Assembly: GCA_001632425.1 (NCBI GenBank) | Contig: KV425657.1 | Coordinates: 1-64,000, forward strand | DNA length: 64,000 nt | From: Neolentinus lepideus HHB14362 ss-1 | Lineage: Eukaryota > Basidiomycota > Agaricomycetes > Gloeophyllales > Gloeophyllaceae | Direction of reading: 5' to 3' | In this document: one piece after another, positions 35,462-47,757 of the stretch | Layout of the letters: every line of letters begins with the position of its first letter | Position numbering within the stretch: position 1 is the first letter of the stretch | Translations under genes and position numbers: made by a program | Notes under the pieces: generated by a model | What the model was told of the DNA's origin: nothing | Database searches by the model: none | Seen by the model: only the letters and a program-made list of their open reading frames with translations

Positions 35462-36089
35462 TAGTGTTGCCACGATCCGGCACGGCGCGGCACAGCTTGG
35501 TTCTGGCGGCTTTTACCATTTGATGGTCGGCTCCGGTTCCCAGTGGTGGCTCTAGGTCTCGGTCCGCGGTCGGCTCGGCACAGCTCCAGTTCAGGCCGCA
35601 GCTCCTTGCCTGATTTGGACAGGTCAGTTGTGCTGGCATGATGGAAGCTCGTCAGTGTGTCAGTGAGGGCTGGGGGTTTGTAGCTAAGTAAATACACATT
35701 AATATTTGGGTTTAGTTTGTCATACAAGAGTGTTTGAGCATTATATTGGGTTTTACAAACCCGAGCTCCCTTATGCAGGTGCTTACATACAAGTTTGTAG
35801 TCGTGGGAATCACGTCGATTTAGGTTCATGTGATCTGATTGGTTGATGGCTTCAGCTATAACAAGATTTGTAGTGTCAGTACAAAAGTCATTTGTAGTCT
35901 CGACTACAATATTACGTAACCCGGAAAGGAACTCAGAGCCATGGCTCGGACGGGTTCGGAACCGGTCTTTGGTGGTTAATTAGATACAACGGACCGGTCC
36001 GAGCCATCAGCCATTGGTCCTTATTCCCGGTCCCAGTCCAGCATAGTCCGGCACGGACCGTGGTTCCGCGCTGTGCCGTGGCAACACTA
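35462..36089. mobile_element. hAT-type MITE (628 bp) in the RAP1 promoter
   Basis: Terminal inverted repeat TAGTGTTGCCACG at both ends, followed by GC-rich CGGCACGG/CGGAACC motifs inside each end. The interior is AT-richer and contains ACTACAA/TTTGTAGT motifs (35865-35915). No coding capacity. An 8-bp target duplication is not obvious (CTCTGGAT against CCCACAGT), so the insertion may be old or the ends slightly misplaced. It lies 87 bp upstream of the RAP1-like start codon. Confidence 0.7.
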
Positions 36090-38077
36090 CCCACAGTTGG
36101 CAAACCTACCATACAGCTCAAGAGGTGGACACCGGAAGATGCCGAGACCCTATGCTGGGGGAGGGGGGCCCTCCGAGGCCCTTAACGGAGATTTCTCGTT
36201 CTTAATACATGGCTCTCAAAATATGTATATCGTGATTCAGAGGTCTTCAAAGCGCCCTTTGAGCAATGAGCTTGTGTTCTATGCACGGAAAAAGACCATT
36301 TGCTCGTCGGACCCATTGCCGCAGTACTCTGGAAACAACAAAAGTTCGTGACATAACGCGTCAAAATGACAGAACTGCGACGTTTTCCACTCCTACGTTA
36401 GGCTAGTGCATATTTCCGATGCACGCTAGGGAGTCCTCCCTTCCACCCATTTAGGAAACGACAGTTACCTGATTCAGGGGGGCTCGCGCCGACGCAATGG
36501 CACCACGTGCGTATTGTGGCGGTCGCACCGGCACACACCGGCTGGCTCTTTTGCACTGTGTCGTTTTATCTTCCTCGTCTGTAATATGCTTTAGACTACT
36601 GCTCTGTGGCTTAATTTATGTATCTATCCAACCTCAAATGTCTGATAATCCACTTACCATACCGAAAATTGGCTCAGATCAGTGGTATCAGTGGTATCAG
36701 TCTAAACTTCAATATGAGTCTGCGAGATTTCCAAGTTACACTTTCTCGTGAAGTCGAAAAGGGGAATGATGTTAACATATTCATCGGTAGCTGTGGAATA
36801 GGAAAATCAGCGCTTTTTTACACCCTACTCGTAGCTGCAAGATGCAGGAGGAGTCTGCCGACGTGCGGCATCGGCCACCCATTGTGTCGGTCACTGACCT
36901 CCTCTTTGAGACGGAGGCATGTGCTGCTTATACCTTTTCCGGACGATGAACTGAGTCAAGGGAGGCTTCTAAGGCGCGTAAACGAAACCGGTACAAGTCT
37001 CCATTAAAGACAGTTGCTCGCCTACTAAGTCTTTTTTAGGAGACGCGTACCAAGTCTACTCCTACGTGTCCTCTTCACGATAGCTTAGAGGAAAATGTGC
37101 CCTCGGCCGAGTCTCAGATATCAATTAGAGGCAAATTCAGGTTGTTCCGATGGTCAGTCGCTTTCAGTGCTGTCATTCCGCATAATAGACTAATCAGAAT
37201 GTTGTTTCCCGCCTAGATTGCAATGCTGGACACGAAAATATTCAAATGCACGATGACCTTGACTCGACTAGTGATTCGGAATAACTTAAAGAGGATGAGA
37301 CGAGTTCCGCTGGTGTCGTGAACCGGAATCTGGGACGATGGCGCTGGTGGTGGTCTGTAATGCAGTGAACGGGTAAGCATTGGATCGCTGCATGAGCCTG
37401 AAGCCTCCTGGTCCCATTCAGCGGCTTGTAAGGCTGCCGCAAGTCTCTCTCTCAAAATACAACTAACTTTCTTCAATTATGGAGTGAGTATTGCTATACC
37501 CTTCCCCGCTCGACGTGCACGTAGGTCTCGACATTGCTCCTATTTGTCCCTAGCTACTAATAGATTAGGTTTAATGGGCATCTGAGGCCGCTTCTAGTAG
37601 CTGTAAGATACTACTGTCCAATTTTATATTGTACTTAACGTCTATCGGTAGACAGTTGTTTACCATATACAGTGACTGCCTCCACGTCTTGGTCATACAG
37701 AATTTCCCTATATATACCGTGAGAGTCTCCCACGGGGGAGGGGGGGGCCTCGAGAGCCCTTAACGGAATTTGGTAGCATAGGGTCTAAAGTTTGCTCTCT
37801 GTCCGGCCCTTGATACAGCTCTACGTATACTGTACCTCTGTCCGATTAAAGTACTTCAGAACAGGAGAGATTCTAAATCGTTTCGACTGATGATTCAACA
37901 TGCTTCACTGTGTCAGCATGCGATGCACGACTGAAGTCTAACTCCCAGACAGGTGTACGTCCACCGTAAGGGAACAGTTACTCACATTCATATCAGAAAG
38001 CGACAGACGACATTATGGAACACGATTTATATATCAAAGATAGCATCATGCTTGATATACCTCGTTTAGTTCCTTCT

Positions 38078-38584
38078 TCACATAGGTATTCCCTCGAACT
38101 TCTCATGCTGCTCCAACAAAGGGGAGTTACGCTTCCTCCTCGTCGGCGTAGCTTCTCTTGCTCCATGTCCGACTGATCCATTCGCACTCTTCGCCCCTAA
38201 CCAGACCATAATCCTCAGAGTCACCAGTGCAATGCATACCATGCCACCGTAGAACGCCAGTCTACGCATAACCACCCCATGATCCTCCTCAGACTGACGA
38301 TGTTCGGTTCCGCGCAGGAGGGAGGAAGCGAGGACAAGGGCAGAGACGAACAAGCACGGAGGAAGACACTGATAGAATATGTTCGCCTGGGAGAGATCCG
38401 GGTCGGATTGCAGACGACCAATCACGTCGCAAATATCCTCCATGGGTGGACAGGCGGCTTCTACCCATTCGGTAGCTTCTGATATGAGACGTGTTTTGCC
38501 GCTGCGTCCGAGCGAAGTGTGAGGAGATGTCGAGAAGAGATCGGAGTGCTCGATGGAGGCGTGGTAGCGATGCACGAGGACCAT
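38078..38584 (-). CDS. Small membrane protein, unrecognised
   Basis: Intronless, 168 aa, with a true ATG at 38584. Two hydrophobic segments are visible: CLPPCLFVSALVLASSLL near residues 93-110 and FYGGMVCIALVTLRIMVWLG near 130-149. The tail is basic (TRRKRNS). The N-terminal 90 residues are soluble and mixed charge. A TATA-like box (GTATAAAG on the gene strand, 38660-38667) lies about 76 bp upstream. It sits in the loop of the long inverted repeat, next to the right arm, which may protect or mobilise it. No family recognised. Real-gene status is supported by the promoter, length and absence of frame breaks. Confidence 0.5.
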   Translation of the reverse strand: MVLVHRYHASIEHSDLFSTSPHTSLGRSGKTRLISEATEWVEAACPPMEDICDVIGRLQSDPDLSQANIFYQCLPPCLFVSALVLASSLLRGTEHRQSEEDHGVVMRRLAFYGGMVCIALVTLRIMVWLGAKSANGSVGHGAREATPTRRKRNSPLLEQHEKFEGIPM

Positions 38585-38659
38585 GATGTTGGGTTGGATA
38601 GTTGGGCGGTTCTAGTCCCTTGTTGTTGGATCTTGTGGTGAAGTTGCATTGATGCCTGG

Positions 38660-38667
38660 CTTTATAC
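38660..38667 (-). promoter_or_regulatory. TATA box of the small membrane-protein gene
   Basis: GTATAAAG on the minus strand, about 76 bp before the ATG at 38584. Confidence 0.45.
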
Positions 38668-39430
38668 ATTTAGAGATCAAGACCGGGATGACTTACTAGG
38701 ACGGCACGATTGAAGAATACATCATTCCAATGTGGTCCGGCAGCTGGCCGTTCGAACTAGACTTGGTACGCGTCTCCTAAAAAAGACTTAGTAGGCGAGC
38801 AACTGTCTTTAATGGAGACTTGTACCGGTTTACTTTACGCGCGTTAGAAGCCTCCCTTGACTCCGTTCATCGTCCGGAAAAGGCATAACCAGCACATGCC
38901 TCTGTCTCAAAGAGGAGGTCAGTGACCGACACAATGGGTGGCTGATGCCGCACGTCGGCAGACTCCTCCAGAGCCTCCTGCATCTGCACTTTTGCAGCTA
39001 CGAGTAGGGTGTAGAAAAACGCTGATTTTACTATCTTGCAGCTACTGATGAATACAACACCATCCCCCTTTTCGACTTCACGAAAAAGTGTAACTTGAAA
39101 ATCTCGAAAACTCACATTGAAGATTAGACTGATTATTGATACCACTGATCCGAGCCAATTTTCGGTGTCGCAAGTAGATTATCAGACATGATAGGTTAGA
39201 TAGATACATAAATTAAGCTACAGTGCAGTATTCTAAAGCATAGGACAGACGAGGAGGAGGATAAAACAATGCAATGAAGCCAGCCGGTGTGTGCCGGTGC
39301 GACCGCCACAATACGCACGTGGTACCATTGCGTCGGTGCGAGCCCCCCTGAATCAGGTAACTGTCGCTTCCTAAACGGGCGGAAGGGAGGACTCCCTAGC
39401 GTGCATCGGAAATATGCACTAGCCTACGTT

Positions 39431-39789
39431 CGAACCGCAACGGATGGAAAAGCAGATGACGGTAGTCCTCGCGGCATGTCTCACATTGCTTTCCGTTCGT
39501 CAAGGTCAGAATCTAGTCTCAGTGAAGAAGCACGCGGATGTCTATAGGTCCATCACGCAAATTATCGTGTTCGTGCTGGGCTGAAAAATGGAAATACATG
39601 CGCCGGGATCTATTGCACAGCCTGCTAAGGTAGGTATTGCAAAAGGGTTCCAAATATTGCTCGTATGTATGCTCTGAGCTATGCGAAAGTCCTGCCGTTC
39701 CATAGTAAGCATTGCATCACAATGCAATACCGCAGTATCCACCTACCATCATTGTATACAAGATAAGACCGTCTACTACGACAAGTCAT
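39431..39789. other. Intergenic
   Basis: Lies between the inverted repeat and the 3' end of the MFS gene. No gene supported. Confidence 0.4.
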
Positions 39790-42700
39790 TCACCGTCTCG
39801 CAGACCCTCCGACCTTATCGTCCTCCAAATCCATTATAGCATCCGCGCTTTCATATGTACTCAACCTTCTAGCTCGCCTACTAGCAACAACCTTCTGCAA
39901 TGTCGGCCTTGTTAAATTAGTTGCATTCCCCGTTTCAGAGGCGGGCGTTCCCGGAATTGACGTAGAGGGGGTAACAGTGGCGGACTGGGCCGGCGTCGAT
40001 GCTTCTGAATCGACATGCTCATTGGGACGGGGTTCTTTGCGAGGAGAACCTTCTAGCTCTTTATCGGGAATCTGACACCATTTATATGGTTAGCACAGCG
40101 TCAGTAAAGAATACGACGGAGAAAATAATGGAATGATTCCTGACAGGCAAACGAGCAATATACGCCAACAATGTGGAACAAGCTGCGGTTATGAAGACCG
40201 TTCTCAACCCAACAGCATACGAGTCCCTTGCCTCCCGCTGCAAATCTGGTGGAAGCTCAGCAACCAAGCGCGCGGAGTGACGAATCTTGGTTATAAGCTA
40301 TACACGAAGGTGAGATGAGACAAGTGGCCCTGCCAACCTGCGAAGAAGAGACAAACCTCGTCAGCGTTGGGACCTTTGATACGTTTACGGAGTTCACGGT
40401 CGAGCGCGGATTGGAATATCGCTGAAGAAATGGCTACACCACCAACCTGGCCTAAGAAAGTGGCACATGCACTATTTAGGCCTTGAATCGACGGAACGTG
40501 GGGGATAGATCTCACCTACACCTCGAAACAACTGTCCAAATCCAGTGCCGACAGCCATCGCATCGCCTGAGTGCCCGCATTTCCGTGAGTCAGCCTCGAA
40601 TACCAGGTATGTAAGTGGCACGTACGTGGAATGTTAGCCAGCAACGCGACTACAGGTGAAACCATTTAGCAAGAGTCTAAAGTCTCCAGAAGGCTATCGT
40701 ACTCACTCAGCATAGTTTGCAGTACGATCGAATTACCAAAACCAAGCGGAACCTAGCGAGGCGCCTCGAATGAGTGGTAGGCCGCAACGACTCTTGGCGA
40801 AATACGTACAATTCCAACCCATAAATGCACCGGGTTCGAATCCACATTCATCGTACTGACAAGGACTGCTCCGATGAAGGGACATATCCCGAATATCAGG
40901 TTGATCATCTTGTACTTGCCAGTCTTGTGCATCATCCATCTACAAGGAAGCAAGAGGTTCATCAACAAGGAGCTCTTCGTAGGACGATTCTGAGGCGACC
41001 ATACCCGGCAAACAATGAACCCGTCGAGACAGCCACACTATTCGGAAGGACGTGCAAACCTAATACAAACCATTATCGTCATCATAGCTCTCTTTCCGTG
41101 AAAATACAACAAAGCTTACCAGCGACAGACGCGCTGGTCAAAAGCACAGTCTGGAACCACATCGGATAAAAGTACTGAATCGCAAAATTGCAGTTTGCCA
41201 CCAGGAAGTTACTAATCCCCACAAGCACCGGGATTTTCTGCGTCAGTAGGAAGGGCGCTAGAACTGGCTCCGGCGCGCAGTACAGCTCTATGAGGACGAA
41301 CAAGATGGCGAAGACTATGGAGAGCACTAGAGAGGTTATAACCATTGAGTCATTCCACTAACAAGTGGTGTTAGTTAATGACTATGAATGGAGAGCATGG
41401 AATTACGCACTGGTTGTTCGCCGTTGTACCGGAGACTAAGGAAGACGAGGCAGGAGCCGACCTACTCAAGCTATTACACCTACTCCGATGCTGTCTCGAC
41501 GAGGTACTCACCGATCCCAGCAACGTCAGACTTCCAGCGTAGTCTATTCTCTTAAGTACGTCCATTTTGTTTCTGCTTTTTCCCTATCACGCGAGTGGTT
41601 TCACAAGATGTATGTTGAAAATGCTGCTAATCGCTTACGGGTGTAACATAGTTCAAATGCCATGATGTGAACGCGAAGGAGATGAGGAAGAGGGGCAACT
41701 GAAGGAGAAATGCCCATCGCCAACCCAGCCTGCGCGGTCCATTTAGCTGCGACATCGTATATTGGTATTCAGTACTTTACCAGTCACTGACGAGTCCTCC
41801 AATTGGACCACCTAGACCCATCCCAAACTAGTGTTATATTAAACGGCATGCATCTCAGAGAAGTGTCAGGTTTGCACATACACTATTGAAAACGCTCGCG
41901 ATGCCTGTCGTCAGACCTCGACTCTATAGGACCATCAATGACAGACCACTTTGCCAAGAAGAAACTCCTTACGCGAATACTATACATGTCACTCGTTATA
42001 ATCCTGCGTAGGTGACTTGAAGATGGAGCGCATACAAAAAGATAGAATGGCCTACGTTGCTGTCGTGAATGCACCTCCGCCACCTAAACCGCTTAGCTAT
42101 CTCGAACCTCCGGCTTCAGTTTGTATTGTATCTGAAACATCGAAGACTTACGAATCTCGCTACAATAAGCATCTCCATGTTCCTTGAGAGGCCACAGGCG
42201 AGAGTTCCCAGCCCAGCAAGAAAAACGGCCATCTGGTTGGCACCCCTTCTTCCCAGAACGTTACATAGACGGCCATATAATGGCGTGAAAGTGCATGTTG
42301 CAAGGAGGTATCTGGAAGTGCGTTTGAGTATTGTACGGGTGTAAGACGATGATAGCAATACGCGAACTGACGATGTCCCCAGCCAGCTGGCTTGATGAGA
42401 TCTTTGAAACTCCGAAGAGATCGTTGGAAGCACTATTTAATCATGCCAGTATTAGCGTTATACTCGAACTTGTCGTATCCTCTAGCCTCTATTCATGCTC
42501 ACACGTTGCAACAAGCGTAGCTTCAAGCGAGGTAAAATCAATGATCTCGTCACAGTCATCGCGCAACCAGCGGAGCTTCAGCTACGCACTATTCATGCTC
42601 TTAGGACGATTACGTTTGAGAATACACCCACACCAGTCATACATGAGCGAGAGAGAGATGCGATAGGAGCAGAACAGAACGTACCGAAAGAAACGTCGCA

Positions 42701-42876
42701 ATCCATATCCCTGCCAATATACCATATCTCGTGGATCTAGAAATCTCTAGAGGACCTGGATGTTTTGAAGGAACCTCGGGTTGCGCGTCAGGTAGAGGAG
42801 CCACTGCACTTCCATGGAGACTCTGCTGCAGTTGCGCATTCTTGATCAAAGGGTCTCTTTCAGTGGGCTCCGACAT
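39790..42876 (-). CDS. MFS transporter, DHA2/vacuolar-type, 20 exons
   Basis: The model has 20 exons from 42876 to 39790 (first 42685-42876, last 39790-40071), total 1905 nt, 634 aa, introns 47-139 bp and several exons of 24-61 nt. Each junction restores expected family text: TLVATLLPTISSEF, SHQASWLGTSYLLATCTFTPLYG, the motif A-like GRLCNVLGRRGANQ, GGGGAFTTATIITSDMYSIR, GLGGPIGGL, WRWAFLLQLPLF, FLVANCNFAIQYFYPMWFQT and LPNSVAVSTGSLFAG. This is a 14-helix drug/amino-acid:H+ antiporter type, close to the fungal vacuolar basic amino-acid group. The cytosolic C-terminal tail of about 90 residues is Ser/Thr/Glu-rich and probably regulatory. The first intron (139 bp) is the least certain; another exon boundary near 42545 is possible. 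Substrate not determined. Confidence 0.85.
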
Positions 42877-45800
42877 TGCACTCTGAGTAGAGGAAGAGTG
42901 TAGTTCCCTCCTGGTCTATACGGGTGGCCGGAGAAATGACTGATTCAGGTATTCGTGCAGTGGAAGATCCACCCAACTCTCAAACAAGAACAATGAACGA
43001 ATTAGTTCACAGAAATACTTTTGCAGTCGTCTTAAGAGGTTGCGGAGAGGGAAAGACCTTTGCCAGGAAAGCTGGTTGACAAAACTAAAAGTAGAAGACT
43101 TATCGGCCCGCATTTCCGACCCGTCAGTCCAGTTGCCACAATTGCCACAAACTTTCTCGGCACTACTAAATTGACCATGACCACGCCTCTTTAAGATCCA
43201 TGAAAAGAGGCTTCACATCAAGTGACAGCCAAGTCAAGAATACAGGCAATGAACGTTTGTTAAACATGGCGACGCGCCTACATACACACACCTCCTAATC
43301 ATACTTTGGTAATCCAGTCATCCTGTCCCCACGTGTCGGTACATCTCTGAGAATGATATCCTTTCGACAGGATTTCTCCCCATTCGGGTTGACTGAAGAT
43401 ATGTGATCACGCCTCCGGAAGCATCCTACCTACGGTACTTCTCAAGAGGCGACCTCCTCTTATGAACGCACGTCTGACCCTGGGATTTACGGCGTAAAAC
43501 GGACAATCAGGAACAGGATAGAAAAGGAGGTACTGACACAGAGACGCTCCGCAGGGCAAAGTATCGTGACAACCGATGTTTACCACACGACCTCTGTCAG
43601 GACGTTCGTTCATCAGCGAACCCTTGAGTCAGTCTCGTTGTCCTACTGTTTCGTTCGTGCTCGTTCTAGAAAAATGTTATCAATTCAGGAATACGTCATC
43701 GTTAGACACTTAGCTAGAGCTTGACGCTCCTACAGTGTAGCCGAGGAGTGCCGTTAGTCGGCCATATAAGATGATCGTATGGCTGAGAACAGTAGCTGAA
43801 GTACTTCGTGCATAGAGCGAGGTCGTCCGAGTAAGGGAGAGTACAAGAAGGCTCAGACGCTCTTGGATAAAGCCAAGGAGACGTCTCGGCAGCCCAGGAC
43901 ATCCGGCAGAGCCCGTGTTCTGTGCTTCGTAGTCTTCTCCCCTTCTGTCAGCGTTAGTGTCTGTATTAGTAGTATACGGGAGGACTTGTTAAATCGGCCG
44001 CTATAAGATCGACGTGTACCGTCCGAGGTAAGCGTGGCGCTAGCATCGTTATTGAGAAGGCCGCCGATACGTCTGAAGCCGTCGAGTCGTTGACAGTCAT
44101 AGAACAAGAGTCGTTTTCACCGGAGAAGGTATCGAACTTATCACCGAAAGGGACGTGGTTTCGTACCGACCATTGTTTTAGTTGAGCATTGTCGGGTGAC
44201 GTAGATCTTTATGCGAGATACTATTGCTAAGACCTAAGAAGCAACATCGTTAGCCTCAGCATCCGAATCCAGGCAAACGATGGTACTTACATAGGAGTAG
44301 AGTCGCAAAAGCGAAGTCGTAAGAAGTAGATAAGTAGAGCCTCAAGGACAACGAATAAGCAAGTCACGACGACGAAGTGGTTTGCGAGAAGACTAAAGCA
44401 CCAAGTGCCTAAGTAGATCTTACCTAGGTATCGAAATTCGGTTAATCGCGTGCAGATTAAACACGAAGCCAACATTGTCGATTCGACATACAAGGTCAAT
44501 AATACAAGTGATCAAAGGGTTTGAGGGGGGTTGAGGAGTGGGGGAGGGTGATGATACACGGTCAAGTTGCCAGTGTCCGAGAACCGAGAAGCTACCGCAA
44601 AGAAAACGCGTCGATGTTTGCATATGCCTACTATATACCGCTCAAAAGTCGCGAGCGTGTCCGGCAGTCCGGCCAATATATCAAGAAGTCGTGAAAGCAA
44701 AAGCAAGAAGAAAAAGGAACGAGACGTGCTCGCCTCTCGCCGTCTTGCCAGTGTTGCCTGTGTCTTCTGAATCAATGTTGCGACGTCTATGCCGTGGGCT
44801 AGTAGAGGCGGGCGTTGGGGAAGTAGATACGGTGAAAGAGCCAGTATACTAGTTGCCGCCGCGTCTGTGTGAGCGTGATCCTGTAGGTAACTTTCACGTG
44901 ATCCGTGTCCCGCGATTGTGAATGATGCATTCGCCTCTGCGACATTTTTAATCTTTCAGCATGCTTAGGACGGAAGGGCGAAGTCTTTGTCACGAACAAA
45001 AGTAAGGAGACAGTGTCCTGTATTCCGTCTTGGAAAGTACTCTGAGTGACTGATCTGACAGTTTTGTCAATCTAGGAAGTAGTATTCCCGCCAAGGCCCT
45101 GAGTATCGACCGCTGTGGTCCGCCTCTGTAACAATGTCTTGAACGGAAACAGGTTATACCTATCTCGTAAAAATCCAGGTGACGAGTCCATGCTCTACCC
45201 ATTCCGTATCCTCCCAGACAACTAGCGCAGTTGAACGATCATTCCAACGCACACGGCTATCCCGTCCTTGTTCTCAATCCATCTTGCTGTAGCCATGGTT
45301 CACTCACCCTCCTGATCGTCCTTCCTACTTTCGTGTCTGTTTGACGAGTGTTTTATCTGCTTGACTCCAGAACGAAGGTGTATCTCCAGAGGTTCAAACC
45401 ACGACAGGCGTCTGACTGGGATGCCAGGAAGCAACGTAGACAAGGCAGGGAACTTTCTGAAGTATCTCGTTGCAGGTCTTACAGTAAGCGTAAAGACTTG
45501 ACAAATACCTCCTCGTCGCTTCATATGTCGTTATTAAGCCCTTGATATAGGTACTCGCTGCAGAAACTAGCGGTCAAGCACTTGTGGATTAGCTGTGGGC
45601 GCAATGAAGGATAGTGAACTATGTCATTTGAGCAAGGACATCTGCGTGTACCATTACGAGGTGAGCACATCACCGCTGACATTTTCTATTGACGATCACT
45701 TCAATCAGTAGCTTTTCTCAAAACATGCACATGAGCTAGGAGTCGGATGTAGACTCTTCTTGTCCCGGCGCGTGACACATCTGCTCAACTATTTTCTTTC

Positions 45801-46980
45801 TCTGGCTTGCTCTGTCATCGTGCCCGAAGCGGGCGTGGCCAGCTCACGGAGCGTCCTGCCTGCTGCCGTAAAATAGCTACTGAAAAAAATGGCCCATAGA
45901 CGTTGCGTACACCATGAGATGGCGACGCCAACGTACATAACCCTGAAGAGGAAGACTGGATGCCGTAACTACAATGCATCCCTTCTGCGCATCTTTCGCT
46001 TGGCTCGTTCCCCGTCTCGCACGGCACTATCCTCGAGCACGTCTGTGCAAATTGTACGTTCCTTCTGCAAAAGACGTCCAGGAAGTACGACACACCCTAC
46101 TCCGCCGCCTCCCTCCACCAATACATGACATATTACGTCTCGCCGAGTATCAGGCTGACCTGGCGTCTCGAAGACCTTCCCGCGGCCAGGCCAGACGCCA
46201 CTTGTTACCGGACAGGTACAATACGAACAGGCCCCAACGTTCTGGCGTCCTTTATTCTGACTCAGAAAGGTTTGCGATCGTCCCTGGTCTCGATGTGACG
46301 CCACACAGCGTTTATATCCAAGAAAAGGATCCTGTTGGCTAACGATTGATTTTCTCACTGCCATCACGTGGTAATGCGCGTCAGACAAATCGGTCGGCCT
46401 GGCTGGGTGCTTGTAGAAGGAGAACGCCAGATACGAAAGATAGGGCCTTAAGGACCGACCTGCTATTTCAAAGCATGAAATAGTCATGGCCATGTCCACG
46501 AGTGTTCCGTTCGTTTCGAAATATGTCTGATTGATGCGACCCGCGGAACGCTTGGAGTCTTGGACACGGGTTTTGAGCCACTGGATTGGTGGCAGGAGGC
46601 TGTGCGCCGTCAACCGTCCACTGAGCATCAATGAGATACTCCCAGTTATACTAATCGCCGTTCTAGATTCTCGTATGTTGAGATGATCCAATATTCCGGC
46701 GTGCTTTCGCCACCATCTAGGAACGATGCACCTACCTACTGTTTCAGCTTGAAGTCGTCAAATTTCGATGCCTAGTTCCGCTATGAATAGCTGGTCATTA
46801 CGCATCTAATCCAGGTCCGTACTGTGCAATTCTCCGAGTCAAGTGTTATGATACGTTAAACTCGGGATATACGTCAAGCATAACTAAACCAACCTCTCAA
46901 CATGTAAACCAAGTTCACTGGGTAATAGACCATACGGTACATGCACAGCTGTGCACATGGATGTGGATCTGTCTATCGAA
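42877..46980. other. Gene-poor interval of 4.1 kb
   Basis: Open frames here mostly start at non-ATG codons, and I could not chain them. No TIR, LTR or RNA gene seen. The MFS promoter lies at its left end. Confidence 0.5.
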
Positions 46981-47544
46981 TTACTGACTCATTTTACCAA
47001 CACTTGTATGAGACGCTAATAAATACATGGATTCCGACGGAACAATGGCAACGCGCACGCTTTCAAGTACTGTTTCCGAGCTGAGAGATCCAGGCATTCT
47101 AGTCTGCGTTTTTGTTGCATCTCCATCTTTTCTAATCACGCGCTTCACATTCGTATGTATGTTTATGAGCTCGACACTCGCCGACTCTACCTTCTTTCCC
47201 TGTTGCGGAACCACAGCCACGTGCGTTGCGCGAACCAGCGGATAACTTGCAATTGACCGTCGATCGAAGTTCGAATAAACAGGACCCGTGTCATCAACTT
47301 CGTGAAGACTCAGCGAAACGAAACTGATGCATGGATTGCCCAGAACGTTCAGAATACTACTCTTTCCAGACAGGTCACCGTTTATTCCTGCAAACGGCAT
47401 CGGAGTTGGACCGGATAATCCTTGAATCCCGCTCAGATCCAGGCGAGTAATCCTTTGAACTGCGATTGTTACACTTTCGACCGCTGGATGAGACCGAAAG
47501 ACCCGGTCGCAAGGTGTCCATTCCGTAATAGCCCGACTGGCCAA
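46981..47544 (-). other. Open frame of 187 codons, doubtful gene
   Basis: A long minus-strand frame without an ATG at its head; the first ATG would start at MPFAGINGDL. Residue choice is fairly protein-like (VVPQQGKKVESASVELINI). No family, no attachable exons. It could be a relic or chance. Confidence 0.2.
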
Positions 47545-47674
47545 ACGGTCCGTCAGCCTTCCTCGATTTTTTTGGCTGAAGTCCTGCTCGTGATCGGTGT
47601 CATGCTTATGGATGTGGCACTACTTGGGCAAATTCAAAACCACCCCAGATGAAATGATTTAGCGACGAAACTCG

Positions 47675-47682
47675 TATATAAG
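47675..47682 (+). promoter_or_regulatory. TATA box of the Rds1-like gene
   Basis: TATATAAG, about 80 bp upstream of the ATG at 47758. Confidence 0.5.
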
Positions 47683-47757
47683 AACAAGGGCATAATTCAA
47701 CCTCCCCAGACATCTCCTGTAGATCGTCTCCGCATTTCGGGTACCTCCCATTCCACA

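Larger units (their letters stand above)
36395..39430. repeat. Three-kb long inverted repeat with arms of about 670 bp
   Basis: The left arm, 36395-37058, is matched in reverse complement by 38758-39430, with scattered substitutions and small indels (for example a 7-bp and a 9-bp gap near 36840). The outer boundary reads AGGCTAGTGCATATTTCCGATGC on the left. The inner boundary is near GAGACGCGTACCAAGTCTA. There is no TIR or target duplication of a known superfamily. Each arm holds a short exon-like frame starting MSDN and, later, FYTLLVAA; in the right arm the frame runs on cleanly for about 90 residues. The 1.7-kb centre contains the gene at 38078-38584. Confidence 0.85.

Noticed and set aside
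36150..37770. G-rich direct repeat GGGGGAGGGGGG...CCCTTAACGGA at about 36158 and 37733
   Set aside because: Two short similar blocks only. The ends could not be defined, so it is not listed as an element.
40820..40850. GGGTTCGAATCC, tRNA T-loop-like
   Set aside because: It lies inside an MFS exon coding NVDSNPVHLW, and no acceptor stem or anticodon arm flanks it.
45969..46691. 240-codon minus-strand frame
   Set aside because: It starts at TTG, not ATG. It has no recognisable motif and no attachable exons.
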